Source: Clostridium bowmanii (lineage in GTDB: Bacteria; Bacillota; Clostridia; Clostridiales; Clostridiaceae). Taken from it: DNA of 64,000 bases. Numbering within the stretch: the first letter of the stretch is position 1; each line of letters starts with the position of its first letter. The position numbers and the translations under genes were made by a program. Where the stretch lies: positions 1-64,000 of the forward strand of contig NZ_JAHLDL010000002.1 of the NCBI RefSeq assembly GCF_018861315.1, written 5' to 3'. The notes below the pieces were generated by a model, which had not been told where the DNA came from, did no database searches, and worked only from the letters and a program-made list of their open reading frames with translations. Below, piece after piece: positions 36,301-45,100 of the stretch.

Positions 36301-39300
36301 GGACCATTTGATGATAGCAATGCATCATTTGATTGTAGACGGTGTCTCTTGGCGCATAATGTTTAAAAATTTCATAGAGGTATATGAAAACATCTGTAAA
36401 GGAACTACATGTGAAACAGATAAAAAATCAAAATCATATAAAGAATATGTTGAATATCTTAAAAAGTATTCAAAACATGAAAAGTTAAATAAACAGGTTA
36501 AGTATTGGGAAAATATTAATTTTAATAGTGATATAAACACTCAACAAGAGGTTTTATTTGGTGCTAGAGAAAATGTTACTGTAGAAATTAATCCTCAAAT
36601 ATCAAAAAAAATATTAAAAGATGTTAATAAGACTTATACAACGCAGCCCAATGACATACTTTTATCTGCATTAGCACTTGCGTTTAATAAGGTAGATAGC
36701 AGTAAAAATTTATTAGTTGATCTTGAAAGTATAGGTAGGTTATTACCAGGAGAAGGATTTAATTATGATCAAACTGTAGGATGGTTTACAGCAATTTATC
36801 CTGTAAATATAGAAATAGTTGAAAACAATATAGGTAAAACAATATGTTTGGTTAAAGATAACCTAAGACATGTACCTGAGAATGGACTAGGATATCAAGT
36901 CCTTAGATATTATACAGATAATTTTAAGGGAGCAGTGGACAGTAGTATTAGTTTTAATTATTTAGGAGAAATAGATTTTAAATCACAAAGCGATATTGGT
37001 ACAAACTTATCCAATTATTCTGCAGGAAGCATGATCTCGCATGAACTTACGACAAAATACATGTTAGATATTAATGCAAAATTCTATAATGATAAGCTAA
37101 TTGTTTCTTTTGATTATTCAACATTAAAATATGATAAAGTCATTATTGAGAATTTAGCAAAAGCCTTTAAGGATGTATGTAATGCTATAGTTTTGCATTG
37201 TGAAAAACAAATAAATATAGTTAAAACTCCATCAGATTTTGGTGATATTACTTTAAGTTCTAATGAACTTTGTAAAATATATGAAAATGTAGGTCACAAT
37301 ATTGAAAAAATATACAAACTATCACCTATGCAATCAGGTATGCTTTTTCATTCACTTTTAGATAATGAGTCAAAAGGTTATTTTGAACAAAATTATATAA
37401 CGTTTAAAGGAAAAATTGATTGTGAAGCATTAGAAAATGCATATTGTATGCTTATTAAAAAATATGATATTTTTAGAACCGTATTTATGTATGAAAATCT
37501 ACAAGAGCCACGTCAAATTGTAAAAAAATATGAAAATACTCAAATGAGGTTTGATTTTGAAGATATTTCAACTGATAACTCTCTTGAAGAAATAAAGATG
37601 ATAATTGATGAATATTGCATAAAAGATAAAAAAGAAGGTTTTGATTTGCAAGTAGGGCCACTTATAAGATTAAAATTATTTAAAATTGATGAAATAACTT
37701 ACCGCCTTATATGGAGCGATCATCATATTTTAATGGACGGTTGGGGGATGTCTATTGCATTTAAAGAAATCTTCCAAAATTATGAATCAATAATTAAAGG
37801 TGATAATGTAAAAGAGGAACATCTGAATCAATATAATAAATATATTGATTGGTTAGTACAGCAGGATGAAAATGCGGCGATGAATTTTTGGAAGGATAAA
37901 ATTCAAACATATGACACCATTTCAAATTTGACGGGTCTAGGTAAAAAGAAGAATACCTATAAACAAAACAAACAAAGGATTAAATTATCAAAAGAAGTAT
38001 CAAATATGTTACTGAAAACTGCCGGGGATAATGGAGTTACTTTAAATTCAGCTATGCAGTCGGCATGGGCACTTGTTTTAATGCGTTATTGCAATACAAA
38101 TGATGTGGTATTTGGAAGTGTAGTTTCAGGTCGTTCATCTGCTATAGATGGAATTGAAGATATGATAGGATTATTCATTAATACAATACCAGTAAGAGTT
38201 GATGTTAATGAAAATAAAAAATTCAAAGATCTTGTTAAAAACTTTCAAAACGATTTTATTTTAATGGAGGAGTTTAGTTATTACCCTCTAGCATCGATAC
38301 AAGCTTTATCAATTCTCGGTGATAATTTATTATCACATATATTTGTGTTTGAGAATCACCCTATGAATCAGGTAATAGAGGATGTTTCAAAAGGTGATGA
38401 TTCGAGTAATAATATATTACCTGTTATAGAGGATGTTGATGCATTTGAGCAAACAAATTACGACTTAAATATAATAGTTGTTCCCGGTGATGAGATATTA
38501 ATAGACTTTGTATATAACTCAAATGAACATGAGGATTGGTTTATTAATCAACTATCTAGGCACTATTTAAATGTTTTGGAAAGTATATCAAATAGCTTTG
38601 ATACGTATATAGATAAAATAGATATTTTAGATAAATATGATTATTCAAAAATGCTAACTGAATTTAATCCACCATCTGTTGGCTATCCTAATAATAAAAA
38701 CATTATAAATTTGTTTATGGAGCAGGTAGAGAAAAATGGCAATAGAGTGGCAATTAAATGTGAATGTAGAGAATTTACGTACAATGAAGTTAATAACCTT
38801 TCAAGTGCTATTGCTAGAAGACTTGTAAATATAGGTGTTGAGTCTAATGATATAGTTGGATTACTTATGGAGCAAACAGAGTATATTGTAATATCTGCTT
38901 TAGGAGTTCTAAAAGCAGGGGCAGCATATATGCCATTAGATAGACATTACCCTACTACGCGATTAGAATTTATGATTGAAGATAGTAATGCTAAAGTTGT
39001 TCTTTTTAAAGATGATAAATATGAGGTTAAATCAGATAGTACATTCATTGATGTAACGTTCGATAATCTAGAACAGTCAGTTGAAAATTTAAATGTTAAT
39101 ATAAAACCATCAGATATGGCTTATGTAATATATACATCAGGCACAACAGGTAAGCCTAAGGGGGTAATGATTGAACATAAAAATGTTGTGAGGCTTATGG
39201 TAAATGATAATAATCTATATGATTTTAATGAGAATGATATCTGGACAATGTTTCATTCGTTTTGTTTTGATTTTTCAGTTTGGGAAATGTATGGAGCATT

Positions 39301-42300
39301 ATTGTTTGGAGGAAAGTTAATTATAGTACCACGAAACATAGCTAGAGATACTGCTTTATTTGTAAAATTAGTAGAAAATGAACAAGTTACAGTGCTAAAT
39401 CAAACTCCTACAGCATTTAATGCTTTTTCGCAGCAAGTTATATTAACTGATAACCTGTCTTTAAACTTAAGATATATTATTTTTGGTGGTGAAGCATTAC
39501 AACCAACACTACTCAATGGTTTCCATAAAATGTATGATGATGTAAAATTAATAAACATGTATGGTATTACTGAGACTACAGTTCATGTTACTTATAAAGA
39601 AATCGGCCAATATGAAATAGATAACAATATAAGTAATATTGGAGTTCCGATACCCACACTCAATGTAAGTATAGTGGATAGGAATATGAAGTTATTACCA
39701 ATCGGCATTCCAGGAGAGATGATTGTTAGTGGCGAAGGAGTTGGTAGAGGATATATTAACCGTGATGAACTTAACTTAAAAAAATTTATTTCTTTTGAAT
39801 ATGAAAAAGATGGAACAAGGTCATATAGAAGTGGAGATTTGGCAAAATATCTTCCAAACGGAGAGCTTGAATATTTAGGAAGAATTGATGAGCAGGTTAA
39901 AATTCGTGGATATAGGATAGAACTAGGGGAAATTAAGGAAGCAATGCTTAAACATGAATATATAAATGACTTGGTAGTTACTATTAAAAAAGACAAGTTA
40001 GGTAATAATAATCTAATTTCATATTATGTATCAGAAAAAGATCTAGATATAGAAGAGCTAAGAGAATTTTTAGCAGCCTTTTTACCTCAATATATGATAC
40101 CAGCATATATTATAAAAATTGAGAAAGTACCTATAACATCAAGTGGTAAAACAGATATTAAGGCATTACTAGAAATAGAGAGTATAGTTAGTCTAAATGA
40201 ATATGTAGCTCCTGAGAATGAGTGTCAAGAAAAAATTGCAAATGTATGGTCAGAGGTTTTAGGTTTGAATAAAATTGGAATGAATGACAACTATTTTGTT
40301 AGCGGAGGAGACTCAATAAAAGCAATACAAATATATTCAAGATTAAATGCTTTAGGTATCCAATTTGAAATTAAAGATTTATTTCAATATCCAACCATTG
40401 GGGAAATAAGTAAAAGAGTGAAATTTAATATTGAAACTTATTCACAAGATGAATTTTATGGAGATATTAAATTGACAGCAATACAAAAATGGTTTTTAGA
40501 AACAGATGGAGCTGAAAGTTATAATTACAATCAAGCAGTCATGTTTTTTAATGCCAAGGGTTTTGATGCAACTGCGCTAAAAGAGACTATAAGAAAAATT
40601 GTTTCTTATCATGATTCACTTAGAATTCGGTTTGTTAGACATAATGATAATATAATTCAGACTTATCAAACAATAGAAGCTATTGAGGATATATGTGAAA
40701 TAAATTATATAGATCTAACATCGGAAAGAAATTTTGAAGAGAAAATTTTGCAATATGCAAATGAAGCGGAGAAAGATATTACATTATTTTCTAAAAAATT
40801 GTACAACCTTACATTATTTAAAACCAGCCAAGGAGACCATTTGTTATTTGTAATACACCACATGATTATAGATGTAGTATCTTGGGGAATTTTATCAGAG
40901 GATTTAATACAAGTTTATACATCAATAAGAAATGGTGAAAAAGTAAAGTTATTAGATAAAACATTATCATTTAAAGAATGGTCACAAGGTATTAGTAAGT
41001 ATTCAGAAGCTAAAAATAGCAAATCAAAGTTTCAATATTGGTCCGATATTAAAACAATAAATAGTAGTAAGATTATTGAAGAAAAAAATAACTTTGGAAC
41101 ATATGATGAAACAAGTACAGTAAAAGCTGAAATTGGAGAAGATAATACTAAAAAACTAGTAACTATTGCAAATATACCATATACTACAAAAATTGAAGAA
41201 ATTCTTTTAACTGCTTTAATTGAAGCTTTTTATCACACTATGGATGTAAAAACTATAGCAATAGATATTGAAGGTCATGGTCGTGAAAAATTATTCGAGC
41301 ATAGTGATGTTGCAAGAACATTAGGTTGGTTTACATCAATATATCCAGTAGTTTTAAATATTGAAGAAACAATAGAAAAAACTATTTGTACAATTAAAGA
41401 AAGTATAAGGAAAATACCCAATAAAGGTATTGATTACAGTATTTTAAAATATTTGACCAATTATGGAGATAAATTAGATGAAACGCCACAAATAAGCTTT
41501 AATTATTTAGGTCATATGGATAAATTTAAAGGTGATGAAATAACGCAGTCAGATATGCCTATAGGAGAAGCAGTAAATGGAAAAATTGCACGTAAATATG
41601 CGTTAGATATTAGTTGCAAAATTGATAAATCAGTATTTAAGATTGCATTTGATTATTCAGCACACTTATTTAATGATGATCTTATTAACAAATTATCTAA
41701 AAATTATATACTTGCACTTGAAAGATTAATAAGCCACTGTTGCTTAGTTAAAGAAATTAAAAAAACACCATCAGATTATGGATTAGATATTTCTATTAAT
41801 GAGTTAAATAAAGTCGTAAATAATAGAATGAAAAACATAGAAAATATTTACCCACTAACACCAATGCAGCAAGGAATGCTATTTCATTCATTATATAATA
41901 CAACTTCGGACGCGTATTGTGAAAGAATGGTAATGATTTTAGATGGCGAAATTGATGTGGAATTATTTAAAAAATCAGTTGCTTATATAACAAGAAAATT
42001 TGAAGTTTTTAGAACAGCCATAATTAAAAATGGATTAAATAGTCCAGTTCAAGTGGTTTTAAAGGAAGTGCCAAGCAGCTTCAACTATTATAACTCAGAA
42101 GAGGGTAATTATGAACTTGAAAAAGATAATTTAAGTAAATTTGATTTTGAAAATGCAAAACTAAGTAATATTAGCTTAGTTAAGTTAGGAGTGGAAAAGT
42201 ACAAGTTTATATGGAACTTCCATCATATAATATTAGACGGTTGGTCAGTTGCTATTGTTCTAGAGGAATTATTTAAGTGTTATAGTAAAAAACGTAGTGG

Positions 42301-45082
42301 AATCTATATTGAAAGTAAGTCAGAAGGAAATTATGCTGAATTATTTTCATGGCTTAGAAACAAGGATAAGGAACTTGCAAAAGAATACTGGAGTGAGGTT
42401 CTTTATGGATATAATACTGCAGTTACAATTCCAAATGAGAAAGTGTCAAGTAAATTTGATTTACAAGAAATGGATTTTTATTTAAGTGAAGAGCAAACAA
42501 ATAGTTTAAAAGAAATTGCTAGTTTTAATAATGTGACATTTAGTACCGCTGTACAAGTTCTATGGGGAATTATACTTCAAAAAATAAATAACACAAATGA
42601 TGCAGTGTTTGGTACTGTAATATCTGGTAGGCCAAAAGAGATAAAAGATGCAGATAAAATAGTTGGTATGTTTATTAATTCTATACCGGTTCGTGTGGAG
42701 ACTTTGGAGAATAATAATTTCATAGATTTAATAAACGCATTCCAAGAACAGTTAGTTAAATCACAGGAATTTGGATATTATCCACTTTATGAAATTCAAG
42801 ATTCTTGTGAATTAAAGGATAACTTGATAAATCATGTTGTAGCTTTTGAGAATTATCCTGTTAATGAGAAGATGAAGAACGAATTTAAAAAGGAAACTTT
42901 TGGGTTTGAAATCAAAGATGTTGTTATGAGAGAACATACTAATTATCAGTTTGGAGTAGTATTTACTCCGGGTACTAAATTAAAAATTAATATTTCATAT
43001 AACAAAAATGCATTTGATGATAAAAATATTAAAGATGTTTTGAAGCATTATATGTATCTAGTTGATACCGTAATTAAGGAACCTAGAACACCTATAAATA
43101 GAATATCAATAACAAATAAAGAAGAAGAAGAAAAGATACTCAAAGTTTTTAACCAGGAAGTAATACCGAATACTGAAAATGTAATAGGGTTATTTAAAAG
43201 GCAGGTAAAAACAAATCCATTAGCAGAAGCAGTAAATTTTGAGGAAAGTAAGATAAATTATGAGGAGCTAGATGTTCTATCAAATGGTGTATGTAATTCT
43301 ATTATAAATAGTGGAGTAAAAATTGGAGAAACAGTAGCATTTATGTGTGATAGGTCATTAAATATGGCTGTAGGAGTAATAGGCATAATGAAATCGGGCA
43401 GTGTGTATATTCCTATTGATGCATTACTTCCAAGTGATAGAATTAAATTTATGTTTGAAGATAGTAACGTCAAGTTAGTAGTAGCAGATAAAAATAATTT
43501 GGAAAAAGCAAAGGAACTTGGAATTAAAGTAATAGAAATTGAGAGTATAGAAGTTGAGAGTATAGAAGTTAAGCAAGATTTGTTTGGAGAAGTAGCTATA
43601 ACAAACGAAAGCGAAGATTTAGTAAACACAGAGCCAATTGAAAATAGGCTTTTAGAAGTAGGGGAAAACGCATATATTATTTATACATCAGGAAGTACAG
43701 GAAAACCAAAAGGGGTATTAGTATCACATAGTAACTTAGGTTCATCAATAAAGTGGAGAAAAGAGGAATATAAGTTAGAAGTTAGTGATAATGTTATGCA
43801 GCTATTTTCATATTGCTTTGATGGATTTATGACAAGTTTTTTCACACCATTAGTATCAGGCTCAACAGTAGTGCTCGTATCAGAAAAAAATGCAAAAGAT
43901 GTAGTTGCTTTAAGGAAAATAATAAAGGAAACTAAAATAACTCACTTTATAGCAGTACCAGCTTTATGTTTAGCTATTTATGAAGATATTACTCCAGAGC
44001 AAGCTGAAACTGTAAGAATGGTAACAACAGCTGGTGATAGATTAATTGGAGATGTAATAAAAAATGTGAAGCGAGTAAATAGTAATACGGAATTAATAAA
44101 TGAGTATGGACCAACAGAATGTAGCGTAGTAGCAACTGCTAAGAGAAACATACAAAATATGGTATGTAGTTCAATTGGAAAGCCAATAGCAGGAACAACT
44201 GTATATATAATGGACAAAAATGGTAATTTAATGCCGGAGGGTATACCAGGGGAAATTGTAATTGGAGGAAATGGTGTTGTAGTTGGATACTTAAATAGAG
44301 AAGAATTAACAAAAGATAAGTTTGTTTACAATCCATACTTCAATGGGAAAATCTATAAAACAGGTGATAAGGGTAGATGGTTAAGTAACGGAGAAATTGA
44401 ATTTTTGGGAAGAATGGATAATCAAATAAAAGTAAGAGGATATAGAATTGAACCACAAGAAATAGAGAATATGTTAGAAACAATAGATGGAATAAAAACT
44501 GTTGCCATAAAGTTAATAGAAGGTGAATTATGTGGCTATTACACAAGCGATTTAATAATACTCGAGAGTGATATAAAAGAAAAAATAAGAAAATTTTTAC
44601 CAGAATATATGGTTCCTAAAAATGTAATGAAGATCAATGAAATGCCTATAACCAGCAATGGAAAGATAGACTACAAAAATCTACCTGAGATAGAAAAAAG
44701 CATAATAATAAAAGGGCTAAAACCAGAAACATTAAAAGAAAAACAAATGTGGGAAATATGGAAAGTGGTATTAGATCATGATGATTTTGGGATTAATGAT
44801 AACTTCTTTGATATCGGTGGGAACTCATTAAAAGTTATGTCTTTACATTCTAAAATAGATAAGATATACCCAGGAATAATTGAATTAGCAGATTTATTTT
44901 CATATTCAACAATTAAAAAAACATGCGATTATTTGTGTAGTAAAGAAAAGGAAGATGACCAATATAAGTTAGAGAATGAAATTGATGAAAAAAATATGGA
45001 AAGCACAATTATGGATATGTTACTGGATAGCGAAAACTTAGATAGTGAAAAGTTAGCTAATAAAATTATGGGCTTAAAATAG
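30392..45082 (+). CDS. Four-module non-ribosomal peptide synthetase (predicted Tyr, X, D-Thr, Tyr)
   Basis: About 4896 residues. ATG 30392 fits the AAAGGAG site better than ATG 30386. Order (approximate residues): truncated C-like lobe without HHxxxDG (1-235); A1 (240-740); PCP1 (Ser near 760); C (815-1240, HHIAVDG); A2 (1260-1760); PCP2 (1800); E (1855-2270, HHLIVDGVSW, FNYLGEID); C (2305-2745, HHILMDG); A3 (2770-3260); PCP3 (3305); E (3360-3790, HHMIIDVVSW with Gly to Val, EGHGRE intact); C (3820-4235, HHIILDG); A4 (4260-4760); PCP4 (4810); helical tail, perhaps docking. No thioesterase. Specificity residues read by eye: A1 DGTITAEIVK and A4 DGTITAEVVK (close to Tyr code), A2 DSWDIGLIGK (unassigned), A3 DFWNIGMVHK (Thr code). 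The E domains predict D residues at positions 2 and 3. Confidence 0.93.
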   Translation: MINLVQSREKWADTLKKFECISFFKNIKNSGSVTLEKKVFHNNYLDIINSNEKYQGNDGILSFFSTVVSIVLNRYNKSNVFIGVKSDSGKYVPVFVDFEHNIAFNVLVGQVEDDYIMSNKHQKFNIKSISRKLGLKISCIDELFEIGITSQVYDENVNLEQTKCNCIFKVDKNSFDVYYDSNVYNEHDIDVIGKSIIAVIEKVVSTPEIEINRISIIDKKQEQEILQIYNHEVEYNNVNVISLFENIVKNNPLAEAVKFEQMSMSYKELNNLSNGVSNCIIKNGIKAGQAVAFMCDRSLNMAVGVIGIMKSGSVYIPIDALLPTDRIQFMFEDSDVKLVIADKNNLEKAKALGVKVIEIEGIGTCEKTIGEVGENAYIIYTSGSTGKPKGVLVSHNSLGSSIKWRKEEYKLDSFDNVMQIFSYAFDGFMTSFFTPIVSGATVVLVTEENAKDVVALRKIIKESKITHFIVVPALCLAIYEDITKEEAETVRMITTAGDKLIDEEIKKIKGVNKNTELINEYGPTECTIVATAKRNITNCENNSIGKPITGVQIYIIDQFGNLLPEGVAGEIAIGGNGVAVGYLNNEELSNKKFVKSPYINGKMYKTGDKGRWLINGEVQFLGRIDNQVKIRGYRIELQEIENILEGLDGIKTVAVKLVNGELYGYYTSDCIVSQENIIEEIGKKLPEYMVPKNIIKIDVMPLTSNGKIDYKNLPEIQKSIKTENLKPETTQEKEMWDIWKEVLGNDDFGINDKFFNIGGNSLKGIIMVSKVSQRSGKKVTLPLLLNNDSIKLFVCAVEKLSTTQVVRINKAEAQDTYKLTSLQQGIYMSCEFDDTGIGYNVPLVLKVEGELDISRVQNAAQKLLDRHKILRTVYISTNSGIHQQVKENISISVDFVKSNKSIEMEFSEFLRAFNFEKAPLLRMQVVECNNIKYIMFDSHHIAVDGISMSILYDEFCALYDGCELETQDIDFIDYSVWQNGEEGQSLVENNMKYWMERFKDWNGITNIPTDFPRESIVRLEGKTLNFNIGLKLTEKVKSFCKVNAVTPYMMLLGVYSIVIGKYTGQRDVTIGLPSYGRNLEQFEKMVGMFVNSLPIRVYPEPEKNFIELLSEIKNDVSLALTNEGCSIEKIVTGLGLTSETGTNPLFSTMFALHDIPINENEIHGLRLSKVNIEQNVSKFDITLDAQEENKIMNFQLRYNSNLFNIETIENFISHFINLIENTINYPKVSIKKLNMLSIDEYNQLMVCNNDTHVDYKDKNSNIIDLFERQVILRPNSIAVSFNGKSLTYKEVNDRANNLANKLLSSNISTGAVVPIIADRSFEMLIIEIAIMKSGATFCPLDPSWPSARINMIIDEVGAEFVITSTKSKVIEEVLVEKWEVNLKDIVAECQNPRVEILSSDVVYIIYTSGSTGKPKGVVVPYLGIINRLMWMNERLGTDGSNSVLNTTNYVYDSSVWQMFWPLINGGKTVIPVPSAIMSAEYITKIIADEKITITDFVPSVFNVIVGQMKESKDSLETLDSLKWIIIGGEEIKQNSVHDFMELYPNTQCINLYGPTEASIGCVYKVISKEEDGVIPIGKPISNVNILLLDDNMQPVPRGVIGEMYIGGICLANGYYKDNEKTSKVFIKNTFNEINSKYLYKTGDIAKWGKNWDIYFLGRRDYQVKIRGFRIETQEIEDKVLKLEGVNQCTVIDYESDAGDKYLCGYFTAKEGIEKEDVRSFLVSQLPNYMVPTFIVKLDEIYITKSGKLDRKRLPKPQFEILDRDIILPKTKEEKLLSIAWKEVLNLKAVGINDNFFAIGGDSIKALQISSRLKKAGLEFTMQQLFSNPTIEQLGKKVIYANQKKYEVVTGEVDLSPVQKRYFETYDPNLYFNQAIMAFRKEGFVLDSVKKSFIYIVSQHDMLRARFSISNEGFKQVIGEVEDDYFVIEEFNVFDEVNEKQLIGEIVESIHKKINLSSELIRLAVIRTKSGDHLMIAMHHLIVDGVSWRIMFKNFIEVYENICKGTTCETDKKSKSYKEYVEYLKKYSKHEKLNKQVKYWENINFNSDINTQQEVLFGARENVTVEINPQISKKILKDVNKTYTTQPNDILLSALALAFNKVDSSKNLLVDLESIGRLLPGEGFNYDQTVGWFTAIYPVNIEIVENNIGKTICLVKDNLRHVPENGLGYQVLRYYTDNFKGAVDSSISFNYLGEIDFKSQSDIGTNLSNYSAGSMISHELTTKYMLDINAKFYNDKLIVSFDYSTLKYDKVIIENLAKAFKDVCNAIVLHCEKQINIVKTPSDFGDITLSSNELCKIYENVGHNIEKIYKLSPMQSGMLFHSLLDNESKGYFEQNYITFKGKIDCEALENAYCMLIKKYDIFRTVFMYENLQEPRQIVKKYENTQMRFDFEDISTDNSLEEIKMIIDEYCIKDKKEGFDLQVGPLIRLKLFKIDEITYRLIWSDHHILMDGWGMSIAFKEIFQNYESIIKGDNVKEEHLNQYNKYIDWLVQQDENAAMNFWKDKIQTYDTISNLTGLGKKKNTYKQNKQRIKLSKEVSNMLLKTAGDNGVTLNSAMQSAWALVLMRYCNTNDVVFGSVVSGRSSAIDGIEDMIGLFINTIPVRVDVNENKKFKDLVKNFQNDFILMEEFSYYPLASIQALSILGDNLLSHIFVFENHPMNQVIEDVSKGDDSSNNILPVIEDVDAFEQTNYDLNIIVVPGDEILIDFVYNSNEHEDWFINQLSRHYLNVLESISNSFDTYIDKIDILDKYDYSKMLTEFNPPSVGYPNNKNIINLFMEQVEKNGNRVAIKCECREFTYNEVNNLSSAIARRLVNIGVESNDIVGLLMEQTEYIVISALGVLKAGAAYMPLDRHYPTTRLEFMIEDSNAKVVLFKDDKYEVKSDSTFIDVTFDNLEQSVENLNVNIKPSDMAYVIYTSGTTGKPKGVMIEHKNVVRLMVNDNNLYDFNENDIWTMFHSFCFDFSVWEMYGALLFGGKLIIVPRNIARDTALFVKLVENEQVTVLNQTPTAFNAFSQQVILTDNLSLNLRYIIFGGEALQPTLLNGFHKMYDDVKLINMYGITETTVHVTYKEIGQYEIDNNISNIGVPIPTLNVSIVDRNMKLLPIGIPGEMIVSGEGVGRGYINRDELNLKKFISFEYEKDGTRSYRSGDLAKYLPNGELEYLGRIDEQVKIRGYRIELGEIKEAMLKHEYINDLVVTIKKDKLGNNNLISYYVSEKDLDIEELREFLAAFLPQYMIPAYIIKIEKVPITSSGKTDIKALLEIESIVSLNEYVAPENECQEKIANVWSEVLGLNKIGMNDNYFVSGGDSIKAIQIYSRLNALGIQFEIKDLFQYPTIGEISKRVKFNIETYSQDEFYGDIKLTAIQKWFLETDGAESYNYNQAVMFFNAKGFDATALKETIRKIVSYHDSLRIRFVRHNDNIIQTYQTIEAIEDICEINYIDLTSERNFEEKILQYANEAEKDITLFSKKLYNLTLFKTSQGDHLLFVIHHMIIDVVSWGILSEDLIQVYTSIRNGEKVKLLDKTLSFKEWSQGISKYSEAKNSKSKFQYWSDIKTINSSKIIEEKNNFGTYDETSTVKAEIGEDNTKKLVTIANIPYTTKIEEILLTALIEAFYHTMDVKTIAIDIEGHGREKLFEHSDVARTLGWFTSIYPVVLNIEETIEKTICTIKESIRKIPNKGIDYSILKYLTNYGDKLDETPQISFNYLGHMDKFKGDEITQSDMPIGEAVNGKIARKYALDISCKIDKSVFKIAFDYSAHLFNDDLINKLSKNYILALERLISHCCLVKEIKKTPSDYGLDISINELNKVVNNRMKNIENIYPLTPMQQGMLFHSLYNTTSDAYCERMVMILDGEIDVELFKKSVAYITRKFEVFRTAIIKNGLNSPVQVVLKEVPSSFNYYNSEEGNYELEKDNLSKFDFENAKLSNISLVKLGVEKYKFIWNFHHIILDGWSVAIVLEELFKCYSKKRSGIYIESKSEGNYAELFSWLRNKDKELAKEYWSEVLYGYNTAVTIPNEKVSSKFDLQEMDFYLSEEQTNSLKEIASFNNVTFSTAVQVLWGIILQKINNTNDAVFGTVISGRPKEIKDADKIVGMFINSIPVRVETLENNNFIDLINAFQEQLVKSQEFGYYPLYEIQDSCELKDNLINHVVAFENYPVNEKMKNEFKKETFGFEIKDVVMREHTNYQFGVVFTPGTKLKINISYNKNAFDDKNIKDVLKHYMYLVDTVIKEPRTPINRISITNKEEEEKILKVFNQEVIPNTENVIGLFKRQVKTNPLAEAVNFEESKINYEELDVLSNGVCNSIINSGVKIGETVAFMCDRSLNMAVGVIGIMKSGSVYIPIDALLPSDRIKFMFEDSNVKLVVADKNNLEKAKELGIKVIEIESIEVESIEVKQDLFGEVAITNESEDLVNTEPIENRLLEVGENAYIIYTSGSTGKPKGVLVSHSNLGSSIKWRKEEYKLEVSDNVMQLFSYCFDGFMTSFFTPLVSGSTVVLVSEKNAKDVVALRKIIKETKITHFIAVPALCLAIYEDITPEQAETVRMVTTAGDRLIGDVIKNVKRVNSNTELINEYGPTECSVVATAKRNIQNMVCSSIGKPIAGTTVYIMDKNGNLMPEGIPGEIVIGGNGVVVGYLNREELTKDKFVYNPYFNGKIYKTGDKGRWLSNGEIEFLGRMDNQIKVRGYRIEPQEIENMLETIDGIKTVAIKLIEGELCGYYTSDLIILESDIKEKIRKFLPEYMVPKNVMKINEMPITSNGKIDYKNLPEIEKSIIIKGLKPETLKEKQMWEIWKVVLDHDDFGINDNFFDIGGNSLKVMSLHSKIDKIYPGIIELADLFSYSTIKKTCDYLCSKEKEDDQYKLENEIDEKNMESTIMDMLLDSENLDSEKLANKIMGLK

Positions 45083-45100
45083 TGTAGAAGGGAGAAAATT

